Shown here: positions 47,659 through 59,228 of the stretch, one piece after another
How the letters are laid out: every line of letters begins with the position of its first letter
How positions within the stretch are numbered: position 1 is the first letter of the stretch
From: Neurospora tetraspora
Lineage: Eukaryota > Ascomycota > Sordariomycetes > Sordariales > Sordariaceae
Reading direction: 5' to 3'
Assembly: GCF_033439725.1 (NCBI RefSeq)
Contig: NW_026944385.1
Coordinates: 3,195,001 to 3,259,000 of the forward strand
DNA: 64,000 nucleotides
Program-made: the position numbers and the translations under genes
The notes under the pieces: model-generated
What the model saw: the letters and a program-made list of their open reading frames with translations, nothing else
Database searches by the model: none
What the model was told of the DNA's origin: nothing

Positions 47659-49165
47659 GTTGACGATGTCTCGAAAAACACGATAGCTTCCAACGACATT
47701 CCCTTCTGATTCTGGGTCCGTCTGTGGTGTATATACTTGGAAGCATTGGGTCAGAGCTGGTCTCGTTCTTCAACTGCCGGTACCGAACGTCTGGGCATAT
47801 CCATTCTTGATCATCATATGGTCCAGATGATGGCCTTGGCCGGGACCGTATTGCGGTGCCATGACGAACGAGGCGCAAACAGTCATATGTTCTAGTTGTC
47901 AGGACATGGCGACAAGATGCTCGATGATGTTGAGGATCATCGCTTAGGTCCCTTCCCCGCCCTTCACCGGGTTCTTAGACTCTCCAACTTCCCGTAACGT
48001 ATAAGCGCGAGGACACTATTCGCGGATAAAGGCCGGTTATACGTAAAACCAATCACTACCTCGTCGATTTAAGGTTGCAACGGAACGGTCTGCAGGAACC
48101 GCTACCGGGTAATATACATAGCCGAAAGCGACACACGGTGCTAGGTTGCGGTGTCAATATGCGCCCCAATGGGAGCCGTGGACGTTCAACTAACGTCCTC
48201 GGGAACGATTTCGGAGTTCTGTCATTCGGGCTCTGCAAAAACCCATAGAGACGGACCAGGTTTTGGATACGGAGTGGAGAGAGTGCGGGTTGAAAGAATA
48301 AACAGAGTCAACAGGAAAAAGGCAATACAGGATTCAGGTATATCTGTTCCAGCCTACCCGGTTTTGTCGACAACTTCTCATGCTGGTAGATAGCCTGCTT
48401 TTTGCTAAGAAACAAAGCTATCCAATTCTCGCAATGAACGAACCCCATCTAGAGACTTTCTAGAATTGGTCGGCCAACAATATTCGACGGTTTTAAATTC
48501 CACAACGGCCATTTCGAACAGGAAAAAGACTTGACCAGATAAAGCAAAAACCGACTAAGAAACCAGCAATGGCTTTACATGCCCGTTTGGCGCAGTGTAG
48601 CGAAGACTAAGCCTAGAAGGAAATATAGGTAGCGGTCCTAAAGGTGATGGGATGTGGTAAGAATATCATTGATGTCTCGCGCCTTGTAGCAGAGTGTCGG
48701 CGTCATTGTGCCAATCACGAGAAAATAGCGACAGAGTGATGGTTCGTGGTCGACGCCCGAGCTGAAGAGCGTCACTGACAGATTGAATGAAGTGGAAGTG
48801 AGGAAGTGTCCGGTGAAGGAGAGATGAGCGTTGTCTAACATCAAGACGCGGCGCGATTGCTAAACAGACAGTGCAAACAGCTCGATGACTTATCACCTCA
48901 CCCCGCATTCTGTGGGAGCAGATCTGCAGATCTGACAGTCCGCTGCAGGTGGCGTCCCCGTCCAACCGTAGAGGTAACTCTTAACTCTTGACTTCAACAT
49001 TCCACTTCAGATTCGCAGCTGGACACTCTTCATCATCAGCACCACCACGCGCCGCTGCTGTCCGAGGGAAGGAAGAGGGCATCTCGCTCACCCTATGATT
49101 TCCTTTCTCTAGATGTGACTACTATCCGTTGGTTCCTAAAACGACATCCGAACGAGTCCTTCAAC
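47659..49165. other. intergenic region
   Basis: 1.5 kb between the divergent GH51 (-) and small MRX7-like (+) genes, so it should hold both promoters. Pyrimidine-rich sequence near 49020-49130 directly precedes the + gene. No other gene is supported. Confidence 0.5.
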
Positions 49166-49546
49166 ATGAATTTGATCGCCAAAATCGTCACCATGGTGTG
49201 GTTCAAGGTCGAGGTTTGTTTATCCAGTCTCCAAGAACAAACCTCCTTCCATAGTCGAGGTACTGACAAATACTCCCTCTCACTGCTTTAGGACGCCCTC
49301 GTCGCTCGCATCCTTCAAATGCCCCAGTTCCACCACGGCGTCCGCAAGATCCACCGCACCGTCGAAGAGTTCCGTCATGGTCGTGATCCCAACGAACCGC
49401 TACGCGAGGGCGAGGCCACAGAGGATCCGAATCTACAGAAGCCACAGGTCCAGACCTTCGTCAGATATTTCGTCGATGAAATGCGCAACCAGGCGCGGGG
49501 AACGCCAACCGACATCGATAATCAACCACTACCTCCCAAAAAGTGA
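49166..49546 (+). CDS. small protein, MRX7-like (mitochondrial MIOREX component) candidate
   Basis: The model is join(49166..49213, 49292..49546), 100 aa, with a 78-nt intron (donor GTTTGT, acceptor TTTAG). Exon 1 encodes only MNLIAKIVTMVWFKVE. Exon 2 continues DALVARILQMPQFHHGVRKI, then HRTVEEFRHGRDP...PLREGEATEDPN and FVRYFVDEMRNQARG. The hydrophobic N-terminus, the FHxxVRKIHxxVxxxRHG segment and the FxxYFxDE end resemble the yeast Mrx7 family, a small protein associated with mitochondrial ribosomes. This assignment is from memory of the family pattern and is tentative. The gene itself is supported by frame-preserving splicing and a good ATG context (CAACATGAA). Confidence 0.7.
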
Positions 49547-51351
49547 CCGTCAACCCGTCTACCAGACCCCTACGAACCGGAATCTTGCCATTTATCTGGT
49601 CGGCACATACTATCTCCATCTGTGATATATCAATAGACCGAGAGACAGTTGGGATGATGTTTGAAGATTCAGGAAGACGGACAAAAAGGAAGATACATAC
49701 GCAAGAGGCGAAAATGATGGATCTCGGAAGATTCACTCGGGCCCGGCGCCACCTACACCATCCATGACCTACTACACCTGGGCAAGCCGGCTCCGACAGA
49801 ACCGCATCATTCACGCCGCGGTGGAGAGGAGTGGTTCAAGGAATGCGTCATGGGCATATTCGGTTGTGGAAGTGATAATGCGACCCATTTGCTATGAGTC
49901 GCAAGGAAGCATACAGCCGTGGCACTTGTTTGGAGAATTTCGCCACATGGGCTATGGTTCATGAATACGATACACGAAACTGACAACATTATACACCCCA
50001 TTCTTTGTCTGGGTGGTTGGAACATTGTCGTGGTTTCACGAAGTTGCCTTGGGGCACGCCTGGTTGGGTTTACAACGCCGTCAGTTCGGTGAAGGAAACA
50101 GCTGTAATGCCGTTTGTCCACAAATCTACAAGTCATCAAGATCAATGTCTTTGTCTTCGTTGTGGTTCAATATGTGCATATTATCCCCCGTTTAAGCCCC
50201 CGAAGTAGAACCCACATGTTCAACCCCACGAGCTTCTTATCTCAACACGGTTGGATTTCATGGTGCACCACTCAAACAGGGAAAAGAGACGAGTCATCGG
50301 CTTGACACTTTCTGAGGAGCTGGTGCCCCTTGGTAACAAGGGCCTTGTGTCAGAACTGAGTTGTCACCTGCTTTGCTCTTTTAAACTCAAAGAGGTAAGT
50401 ATCAGATTCAATGCAATGTGGCATTTTCAATGAATTCCACGAACATTAGACGAGCCCTAATGCCTATTGACTAGTGGCCTGTACTTTGGTACGATACTGT
50501 TTGACACTTCACTCTCATGGAGCTGAACAGCTGCTCGGAGGTACTGTTAAATGGTACCTATGCCGACATGCTTCATGGAACTTGACATCCAGATGAGGTA
50601 CCCACTTGGGCAGGAGCGTCAAGTTGTGAACCTTGGGGAAGACACAGAGATACCTTTGCCTTTTCTCGAGTATATTCATCCAGCTTACCCTCTACTCGTC
50701 ATCCTCCACCTTTCGAGGGGGCCTTTCAACACTGAATGTCGCGCCGAAGCATGATCGAGAATCATAATTTCTCAAACGGCAAGTCACGAAACACATGACG
50801 CTTCGCAAGTCCTAAACTGACATCGGATGAAAAAACAAGGCGACAATCAGTAACCAATGGCGCGACTCTTCACCCCTTCCGCTTGCAAAATCACGCTGGT
50901 CCGGCAACGCGACTCTCGATTACAAAAACAACGCGAGTCCGCGGTTCTCCCCCACCAAGGTTCTCTCCTCCCTCAACCACAACATCACCACGCTCTTGAG
51001 TATATCAAGTCAAAGCAAGGTATCTCTGTCTCATTTCTCATCATATCTTCGGCCTACCAGACCAGTCTCTATAGGTCTACCCGCACCAAGCATCAACTTC
51101 ACCAGTTGAACTTGTCGCTTTTCACCTCAACGTCAACAGAGCAACTTCGCCTTTCAGGAGCACAAAAACGCGTGCGAAGTGAAGTCATCACGAACCCCGC
51201 CCCCCTTTGAGTCTTTTCACTCCTTGATCACGCTGTGCTACGACGACTCACGTCGGCACATCAGCCTTTGCTTCTATCTGAACAGAACAGACCAAGGTTC
51301 TGCTTCCTTTTTCTCTTGGAGCACCTAGCCTTGCCTTCCATCTGATCAGCG
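49547..51351. other. intergenic region
   Basis: 1.8 kb without a convincing gene. Short open stretches on both strands lack introns, domains and good start contexts. The last 300 bp are pyrimidine-rich, typical of a promoter/5' UTR for the + strand gene at 51352. Confidence 0.5.
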
Positions 51352-53247
51352 ATGGGGTTCAAGCGAAGGGATTCCTACCGACCGGGGTCGCGCCGGAACA
51401 GCAACGGCCGTGACTCGTCTCGCCCTGCAGGTGGTGGATCTCAGCCCAGACATCGACGCAGATCTAACTCTCAGCAAGCATCCCCTCCCAGAGGTCCTGC
51501 GGCGGGTCGCCCATGGAATCACAGTGGACGAAACTTCACTGCTCCTGATTGGAGTTACCGCCAGCATGATGCGTCTCGATATGCAGATCAACGCGCTGAA
51601 GGAGTCTCTTCTGGAGCATTAGGAGAAATCACCAATCGGTCTCCCCTCCCAAGCCCCCGGGCCAGGCCTGGTCGTAGTAGGTCGCCTGATGAAGATGATG
51701 AAGATTCACTTTTCGTCAGCAATGGTCCAGGCCTTGAGTACTTCGAGGACTACGCCGAGCCCGAGCCCGAGCCCGAACCCCTTCCCCGCCCACAACCGAC
51801 AACGCGACAAACGGAAAACCAGGGTGGACAGTCAGAGTTTCCGGACGCTTTTCACCGACGACCAGAACCGATCTCTGCCTCACGTATTGCTTCTGGCATG
51901 TATTTCCAAGCGAGAGCGAAGCCAATTCTACCGCCCTTGACGTCCAAACCCAATCTTGCTCAGACCGGGGAAAACATCCTTAAGCCTCGATACATATCGA
52001 CCACCAGCATCCCAATTGAGGCACCCACCACCCAACCAGAGACTGCTTCAAAGAAGCCCGTTAGCGCCCCGTCGAAGCCTGGCGCTTCATCAAAGCCGGT
52101 TTCCCCGAAGACTGCTGCGTCTATGAAGGCTACTGCTCTCGCGAAGGCTGCTGCTCTCTCGAAGGCTGCTGCTCCCTCGAAGGCTGTTGCTCCACCCAAG
52201 CCTGGCACTGGCCTGTCTCCCAAGCTCCCTGCTCCCCTCAATAGGTGTCTAGAAAACGACTCTAGCAGTTCCGCCCCTCAAGTCTCCAAAACTGTGGCCG
52301 CGAAGATGGAGCCAAGTGTCCTCCCTTCTCCTCCAGTCTCGAACATGATGACAACATCAGGAGAAAAGAAATCCGCAAACCAGGAGCCACAGCAGACCGT
52401 TCATTACCCTATTCTACCCTCGACATCCGATCCACAGCAGAGCGTCCATTACCCTACTCTACCCTCGACATCCGATCCACGCCTTCCCGACCAATCCAGG
52501 CCCGAGAACAAACCTGACAGCAAGCCCGACCCAACCATAAATCGCTCCATCCAGAAACGCAAAGTAGGCGACCCGTTTTCGGCCCACGACCTCAAAATCA
52601 TCTGGAACCAGTGCTTCGAGCAACGTCAAGCTCCCGACCAATCGCGCCTTGGTCACTTCGCCCTTCCCATCCCCTCACACTCACTTCACCTCGTCTCTCC
52701 CGCGCAGCTGGAGCGAGCCAAGCGATACGCCATCCCGGACTTCGTCCGGTTTGAGGTGACGCCGCTGCAGCTCGGCGGTGAGAACTCACGACTGGATCAA
52801 GTCACTGCGAGACTGCTTCACTTAGATCCTGCTCAGGCCATGGGCCAGAATACTACTCCCGCCTATCACAAACTCCAGTTACGACCTTCCACATCCCAAA
52901 CAGACGGTCTCGCCTGGCCTGTCTTGCGGGCCATGCAACTCGGTTGGGAGTTGACGGCGCGGTGGTACAAGGAGGTCATCGTCGATCAGGGATGGCTCTT
53001 CATCGTGGAGGGTGCGAAAAAGGAGAGAGAGCCAGATGCCATGGACATCGATGATGAGAACGACCAGGTCACCACCTCTCACGACAGCAACGCTGGTACC
53101 GGCACAGGGCTTGGTGACTTTGTCGCCAATGAACTGAAGAAAAACGTGGCGAAGACGAAGCTCAGCCGAGACGAACCTAAGGGCTCTGCGGATATCGACG
53201 ACGAGATCGGACGTTGGCTCAACCACGTTTGGAGAGGACAGAATTAA
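51352..53247 (+). CDS. long, mostly disordered protein of unknown function
   Basis: 631 aa, a single exon, starting ATG at 51352 (MGFKRRDSYRPGSRRNS) after a pyrimidine-rich leader. Residues 1-150 are Arg/Ser/Gly-rich, followed by acidic EYFEDYAEPEPEPEPEPLPRP. The middle is low-complexity Pro/Ser/Thr/Lys with KAAALSKAAAPSKAVAPPKPG repeats (about 260-285) and a duplicated HYPILPSTSDPQQS unit. A folded C-terminal part (about 400-550) contains KVGDPFSAHDLKIIWNQCFE and YHKLQLRPSTSQ, then LAWPVLRAMQLGWELTARWY, and the end is EIGRWLNHVWRGQN. I do not recognise the family. The RS-rich N-terminus hints at RNA or nuclear association but proves nothing. Confidence 0.8.
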   Translation: MGFKRRDSYRPGSRRNSNGRDSSRPAGGGSQPRHRRRSNSQQASPPRGPAAGRPWNHSGRNFTAPDWSYRQHDASRYADQRAEGVSSGALGEITNRSPLPSPRARPGRSRSPDEDDEDSLFVSNGPGLEYFEDYAEPEPEPEPLPRPQPTTRQTENQGGQSEFPDAFHRRPEPISASRIASGMYFQARAKPILPPLTSKPNLAQTGENILKPRYISTTSIPIEAPTTQPETASKKPVSAPSKPGASSKPVSPKTAASMKATALAKAAALSKAAAPSKAVAPPKPGTGLSPKLPAPLNRCLENDSSSSAPQVSKTVAAKMEPSVLPSPPVSNMMTTSGEKKSANQEPQQTVHYPILPSTSDPQQSVHYPTLPSTSDPRLPDQSRPENKPDSKPDPTINRSIQKRKVGDPFSAHDLKIIWNQCFEQRQAPDQSRLGHFALPIPSHSLHLVSPAQLERAKRYAIPDFVRFEVTPLQLGGENSRLDQVTARLLHLDPAQAMGQNTTPAYHKLQLRPSTSQTDGLAWPVLRAMQLGWELTARWYKEVIVDQGWLFIVEGAKKEREPDAMDIDDENDQVTTSHDSNAGTGTGLGDFVANELKKNVAKTKLSRDEPKGSADIDDEIGRWLNHVWRGQN

Positions 53248-53502
53248 GCACTGGGCAAAGAGGGACGTCCACAATCATCTGGTGCCTTCGAGGTTCCAGC
53301 GGACATTGCTGCAAGGTGCAGCCAGCTCTTTGACATATCACCCGAACACAAGGGTATAGGCTGTCTCATTGGCATACCATTCTCATGGTTACTTGCGTTC
53401 TTCAAGCAGTACACTTTTCATCACTCTGATGACTTTCTGTTGCTTTCTGTTGCTTTCAACTTGCTTTTACTTACTTTACGAAGTGGTCAATCAGTTCCAC
53501 TC

Positions 53503-53574
53503 TTCCGGCCAAGGTTCCGGACAAGGTTCCGGACAAGGTTCCGGACAAGGTTCCGGACAAGGTTCCGGACAAGG
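53503..53574 (+). repeat. 12-bp minisatellite, six copies
   Basis: Six head-to-tail copies of TTCCGGACAAGG (the first has C in place of A). They are followed directly by TTTTCATTGTTGG. Confidence 0.97.
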
Positions 53575-53713
53575 TTTTCATTGTTGGGTCTAGATTCACT
53601 CACGTTGCTACCTCTATTCTACGGAGCAAGTGACTACCCACACATCTGGAGAAGGATTTCCATTGTTGGTTTTTTAAGGTTCACATTGCTACCTTTATCT
53701 ACGGAGCAAGTGG
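53575..53713 (+). repeat. two-copy direct repeat, about 65-bp units
   Basis: TTTTCATTGTTGG...TTGCTACCTCTATTCTACGG recurs as TTTCCATTGTTGG...TTGCTACCTTTATCTACGG, both ending GAGCAAGTG. Confidence 0.8.
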
Positions 53714-54141
53714 CTTGTGTCGGAGATACCCCAGAGGGCATGTACAGAACAAGAACAGGTTGAGCGCTTGTTTTTTTTTCTACAGACATGGATTCAGAGG
53801 GCAGGGTTTTTTTTTTATCCCCTCCCTTTAGGTTCTGTAGCTTAAGAGCCTCATTTAGTGATGAATCTCCTCTCTTTTACTTCTCTTTCTCCTTTCTTCG
53901 GTGGTGATGTTGAGTGGTGATATTCTCAAGTTGGGAATGAACCGCCTGATGGCTAAGGAACACACCGCGGGTAACAATACCTACGACTAGGTAGTTACAA
54001 TGTCATCATACTTGTAGATTTGTTGTAGTCTGCAACAAAACGAGTGACAACGTCCAGTTCATACCACACCCATCTACCACTTTGTCCTCCAAAGATTCAA
54101 AGTCTAACCAAAACCCCATGTGCATACAACCAGTGACCTCT

Positions 54142-55339
54142 TCACATCGGCATATCCATACCAGGAAGCTTGGTAAGCCAACCATCATAATCCTCCTTAG
54201 CCAACTTCTTAACCGCACACTTCCTCGCATCCTCAATCTTCTGCGTCTTCAGACTCGCGCACCTAGCGCCCATGCAACCGGCGGTATCCATGGCCTTTTG
54301 GAGGGAATCGCCCTTCCAGCCAAACACGTAATCGGCGAGCCACTCGGCCTTGTTGTTGAACTTGGTCGTGTCCCAGACTACTTCGTACATGAGCTGCGGG
54401 ATGCGGACCGGGTGTGTAGACGGGCAGGAGCCGCCCAGCGATAAGAAAGTGGCGGGCCCGGAGGTCGGGTAGGCTACGTGGTCTTGGTGGTTGGGGGAGT
54501 CGAGGTTTTTACCGTCCCAGCAGCTGTTTTATTTTGGGGAGGATGTCAGTATGTGATGTGCATGCAGGGGACGGGAGCTAGCTCGGAAGACGGAACTCAC
54601 GTTGGGAAGTGGATATTGGATCGGATACCGCCCGGGCAGGGCTTGTTGGGAAGAGCCTCCGAGTCGACTCGGTCATCCTGGCACGGAGCGCCGATGTCGC
54701 CGCCGAAGTTGGGGCCGGTGTAGCAGCGGTAGCAGTTTTGTCTCTTCAGCTTGGTGTTGGGTCTCGAGCGCATGTTCGGGTCGCCGATGAGCATACGGAA
54801 TCCCTGTTTCGTGGGCATCATTAGCCGGAGACTCGGAGTCATATTTACCGCCGAAGACGTTCGAAACGGAGAGGGGTCTGTTCATTCAAACTCACCGGCT
54901 TAAAAGCCGTAATCTTCCCCGGATCAGCCGACACATAATAAACCAACACGCCACCATTAATCTGGGTGCTAAACTGATCATTAAACTGCAACGCCGCACC
55001 GCCCTGCGGCACCCGCTTGTAGGTCCCGTTGCGAGCCTTGAAGTACAGGTTGGCTGTCCAGTAGTTGGAGAAGTCCTCGGAGAACTGGCAGGTTGTGCAG
55101 CTGGCCAGCTCGGAAATGTCCGTGTGAGGCATCGACACGTTAAACCCGTTCCCGCCCACGATCTGGTGCACGTGCGGAGAGGGGATCTGGCCCGGGTTGA
55201 CGAGCGGGTCGATCCGGTCGATGACTACCTGGGTACAGCCGAAGCGTAGCATGGTGACGCGGTTGCCGCCGCCGCCGCCGCCGAATTGGGGGAGCGCTTC
55301 GGCGCCCGCGATGAGGGCGAGAAGGGTGGGCCAGAACAT
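54142..55339 (-). CDS. secreted DUF1996-domain protein
   Basis: The model is join(54142..54523, 54601..54803, 54896..55339), 342 aa, with two introns (77 and 92 nt). The signal peptide MFWPTLLALIAGAEA is followed by a Gly-rich stretch. The DUF1996 domain then begins (LRFGCTQVVIDRIDPLVNPG, then PSPHVHQIVGGNGFN) and runs to about residue 275, with ASCTTCQFSEDFSNYWTA, GGVLVYYV, GFRMLIGDP, CYRCYTGPN and CWDGKNLDSPNHQDHVAYP. The domain has many Cys and conserved His (HVHQ; DHVAYP) and is common in extracellular fungal proteins, but its biochemical role is unknown. The C-terminal ~65 residues are Lys-rich. Two ATG-proximal leader features (TC-rich 5' region) support the start at 55339. Confidence 0.92.
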
Positions 55340-56538
55340 TGTGGAGAGAAGGTCGGTGACCTGGAAAGGAAGGGTAGAGGGATTGCTTCTTGCAGTAGTG
55401 GCTGCTCGAAAGAGGCTCGAAGCCAAGGACGGGCGATGAATGACTTGGATGTCCTGTGGAGCCAAACTGAAAAGGGGCAACGGTTGGAATGGAGGAGTAC
55501 GACCATGGGTTTGGGTTTATAAGTGTTCGACGATAGGTACACAACATTTGGGTCTATAGGTCCAGCTATGACACGTCGTCCGTGTTTTACCCTGCCGTGG
55601 CTTGCAACTGCCGTTGTTATTCCACCAAGTAAAAATGCCGAGTGTCATGGGGGCTCAATCTGGGATATTGTCTCAATATCAAGATGTCATCTTTGGGGTT
55701 AATTCGGCATGTGTAGCCTATGAGAGACGTTGAGTAGCATTGGGCGGACAGGCCAGATCCGGGGCATGTGGGGGACTGGGAACTCTATATGTGGCCTGGA
55801 TAATATGGAAAGGCAATGTTGACGACAAGGCCCAATCTATCGGTCGGCCTCTTGTCAAAGGGAGAAAAAAAAAGCGCCGTGGAGGGTTGTTAGACACTAC
55901 TATAAGGTGGATAAAAAGGGCGGCAAATTCCTGATAGGATGGTTGGTGTTGAAGGAGGGATGGGTCGGGAGCAAGACACAAGTGCATGAGTGACAGGGAA
56001 ACGTGGGATGGGTAGAGGTAATTTGCAAACTGACTCGAGACTCGATGAAGGTGAACCTAAACAGGGAAAAGGGGTTGTTTAACTGGTGGCGTTCTTCGTC
56101 GTCGACGTGACAGATGATATTAGGCATGTTCCGGCCGACCGAGACGCGAAGCTCGTCGTTGATGACCGTCCACCCTCCTTCTGACAACAGCAAATGGACT
56201 GTCAAATAACGGTGGAAGCACGAGTAAGATCCAAGACGTGTTGAAGGCAACAAGGACAAAGGGGTATTGCAAGTTGATTGGTAAACAGAATGTCAGTTCC
56301 GTACAAGCTGTATCCGGGTTGACTCGTCGAGAGGCCAACACCTGGATAATTACCGAGCCCACCACCCATGCTCCCCTTGTGATTGTTTGAACGCCGTTCT
56401 ATTCATGGAGTCCATGAGATAAGGGGCGAAACGTACATACCACGGCAGGAGAACAGGCTCAAGTGGCCCGACCTCTTCTGCCAAGTTGGCTGTGATCAGA
56501 AGAAGTGTGGCCGGGCAGTGAAAACACAAGCAACCGGG
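55340..56538. other. intergenic region
   Basis: Upstream region of the DUF1996 gene and 3' flank of the P450 gene. Only short unconvincing reading frames; no RNA gene recognised. Confidence 0.5.
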
Positions 56539-58239
56539 TCAACGGTGTATGGGATTTTCTCTCTTCGTGATCTTGACAAACATGTCTTTGTGAAAGACCA
56601 AACTTTGATGAGATGTCTTCATTGGATTCTCCGGATTCACCATGGTGAAGTCGAAGCGGGCGAAGAGCTAAACAAGGAGTGGTCAGTGGTCAGTGCGTGG
56701 GCAGTCATCAAGAGGGAAGGAAGGATCAAACATCACTCACCTCAAAAATCACCTTCCCCAACTCAACATAAGCCAACCGCTTCCCCAAACACTCCCACCT
56801 CGTCCCCGACCCAAACACCAGTCCCTGCGTGTTCTCCATCCTCCTCAGCCTCTCCGCGTCCGCCAGATCACCCGCCGCATCAATCCACCTCTGGGGATTA
56901 AATACATCTGCGTCCTCACCAAACGCCTCCCTATTCCTCAGCACCGCCTTGCTCGCCCACGCCACATTCGTGCCAGCAGGAATGTGCTTCCCGCAAATAA
57001 CATCATCCTTATCCGACACCTTGGCCAACAAGCCTCCAATCGGCGCCCACATGCGCGTCCCCTCTTTGAGACAAGCCTGGAGGAAGGGCAGCTTCTTGGC
57101 TTCGGCGTCGGTGATGATCGGCCTCGCAACTCTTCCCCTCAAGATCTCGCCATCGATCTCCTCCTGAAGCGCCCTATATGCCGGCGCTGTGCTGGCCAGA
57201 TAGAAAACAGTCTGCCTTAGCGCCACCGCCGTCGAGTCCGTACCACCAAACAGCGCGACAAGGGCCTCGGCGTCCGCTTCCTCCTGCGTCAGTCCGGCCT
57301 CGACCATCTTCTGGAGCATGTCGTCCTTCCAGACCTTGTCAGGGCCGTCACGGTACCGCTCGTCGGTGTGGTCGCGGATGAGCTGCAGCAGCCGGCCGAG
57401 GGCGGTGCCGTCCCCGGCCTTGGGAAGAAAGGGTTTAAGAATGGGAGCGCGCTGGAGGTCGTGGACCCAGGTCAGCGTGGCGGTGACGACCATCACCTTA
57501 GCGAGCTTCTCGAAGATACCCAGCACCCCCAAAAAGTCCCGGTCTTGCTCGATCAACCCCATCGGCTTGGAGAACTCGACGGCTGTCATCACGTCCTGCG
57601 CCAAAAAAGGGAAGACGTGCGACATGTCGAGCGGCCGGTACCTGCCCCCGGATGTCTTATTGTCGGAAACGTACTTGCGCTCGAGCAGGTCGATGAACCG
57701 GACGATATGCTCATCCATCAGGCGCTCCTGGGTTTCAAACCCCCGTGCGCTGTAGGCGGAGATCAAGAGTGTGCGAGCCCGCCGGTGGTCCTCGTTTTCC
57801 GGGTACGTCAGGATGTTGTCCCGGTGCGGGTCGAAGCGGAAGGAGTGGTACCAGGTTGAGCGACGCCAGCCGGCGCGGACGCTCCAGATGCGCCGGATCT
57901 CGTCGGGGTCGCTGCAGATGATCCAGTTGGGGGCGATGCGGACGACTGGGCCTGTGGTGGTTGAAAAGATTTTCTAGAGTTAGAGAGAGAGAGAGAGACC
58001 AGGACCGGTGTCATTCATCAGGGGCACTCACCGTATTTGCCAATGGCTTTGCCAAAATGCTCAGGAATGTTGTCACCGGCCTGGCGCCAGACAAGCCAAA
58101 ACGAACTCCATCCCGTCGTCGGGGGTCCTGGGATGTGAGAGAGTCGTTTGTAGCGGATGAGCCTGGTGGTGAAGAGATACAGCACGACCACTACAGCACC
58201 TGTAACCAGGGCCTTGCTGCTGTCGAGACTCAAAACCAT
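56539..58239 (-). CDS. cytochrome P450 monooxygenase (pisatin-demethylase-like class)
   Basis: The model is join(56539..56667, 56741..57951, 58032..58239), 515 aa, with introns of 73 and 80 nt (donors GTGAGT). The N-terminal membrane anchor (ALVTGAVVVVLYLFTTRL) and the hinge HIPGPPTTG place it on the ER surface. The I-helix oxygen-activation motif is ALFGGTDSTA. The K-helix ExxR is in LKEGTRMWAP, the PERF-like motif is FNPQRWID, and the heme-binding loop is FGSGTRWECLGKRLAY with the Cys ligand. The loop has one residue more than the textbook FxxGxRxCxG. I believe this occurs in the fungal group around pisatin demethylase, but I am not certain. It uses a reductase and O2 to hydroxylate or demethylate small molecules; the substrate is unknown. 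No secondary-metabolite backbone gene is nearby. Confidence 0.93.
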
Positions 58240-59228
58240 TGTGATGATAACCTACTTACGCCCCTATCAACCGTTGAGTGTTGGTAGGACCTGGATGGGC
58301 AAGATGTTGGGGCTCACAAGAGTTATACATGCTCATGCTTTCCACCTTCGACCTGAGGGCGGTTTTCGATGTTGACTCGACTGTAACCTACCCCTCCATT
58401 GAAAAGTGTTCCAATTGCATTTACCTGATCCAAGATATCATCACCCTAGCAGGACTTGTCGATGAGTGGAGGTCATGTCCAGATAGGAAACATGTAACGG
58501 AAATTTTCATGGTCCAGCGGCCGCCGAGGAGGGTCTATGTAGCACCGGAAGGTGACATTCCAAGGTAAAGTTGCTGCTCAACCACGCTACTAGGGAAGGG
58601 CCCTCCCGGAAGGTTGACTTGCATGCCCGGCAACTTAGTGGGTATAAGCGATAGTAACGTTTTTTCCCCCTGGTTTTCCTTTTACTGAAAGTAGGCTTTA
58701 TCTCTTTTTATTTAGACCCTTCCTCTCAGTTTCACTGACAGACTAACAAATAGTCAACCCACAAGGTCACCATTGCACCTTTTTTCGACCCTATCTGATA
58801 ACACCAAATGTTTGGATGGACTTGCCATTTCTTGACTACTTGCTGGAGGCAGATTTTCAGCTAAAAGCAACCACGTTAAGGTTGCAATAGGCACCTCTCA
58901 AACCGCAAGAACGCTACATGGAGCGAACGTGATATGGCTTCAAACACCTTTAAGAATCCACCTGAACAGAGCCAGGATAGTCTATCAGCCAAATGTCCAG
59001 TGTTCCACGACGTCGATGTACCATATTTCTCACCCCTTTTTGTGCTCGCAAGTCGAGCTACATCACTATAGGTCATGATAGGTTCATACATGATACCAGA
59101 AAGGACAACAGCCCTCCAAACAAGCCACCGTACCACATCAGTCCTCCTCATCCTTGACCCCGTTCACGGGCACCATCATGAAGTCCCCTTTAGCCTTTTG
59201 ATCCATCTCGCTAAGTGCCCTTGTCTGA
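58240..59228. other. intergenic region
   Basis: P450 upstream region and 3' flank of the 319-aa gene. A minus-strand open stretch at 58876-59151 has no recognised content. No gene supported. Confidence 0.5.

Larger units (their letters stand above)
53248..54141. other. intergenic region between convergent genes, with repeats
   Basis: Lies between the disordered-protein gene (+) and the DUF1996 gene (-), so it holds both 3' UTRs. It contains a 12-bp minisatellite (53503-53574) followed by a ~65-bp direct repeat. No gene seen. Confidence 0.6.

Noticed and set aside
55286-55547. Plus- and minus-strand frames around the DUF1996 start
   Set aside because: Cover the 5' UTR and signal-peptide region in other frames.
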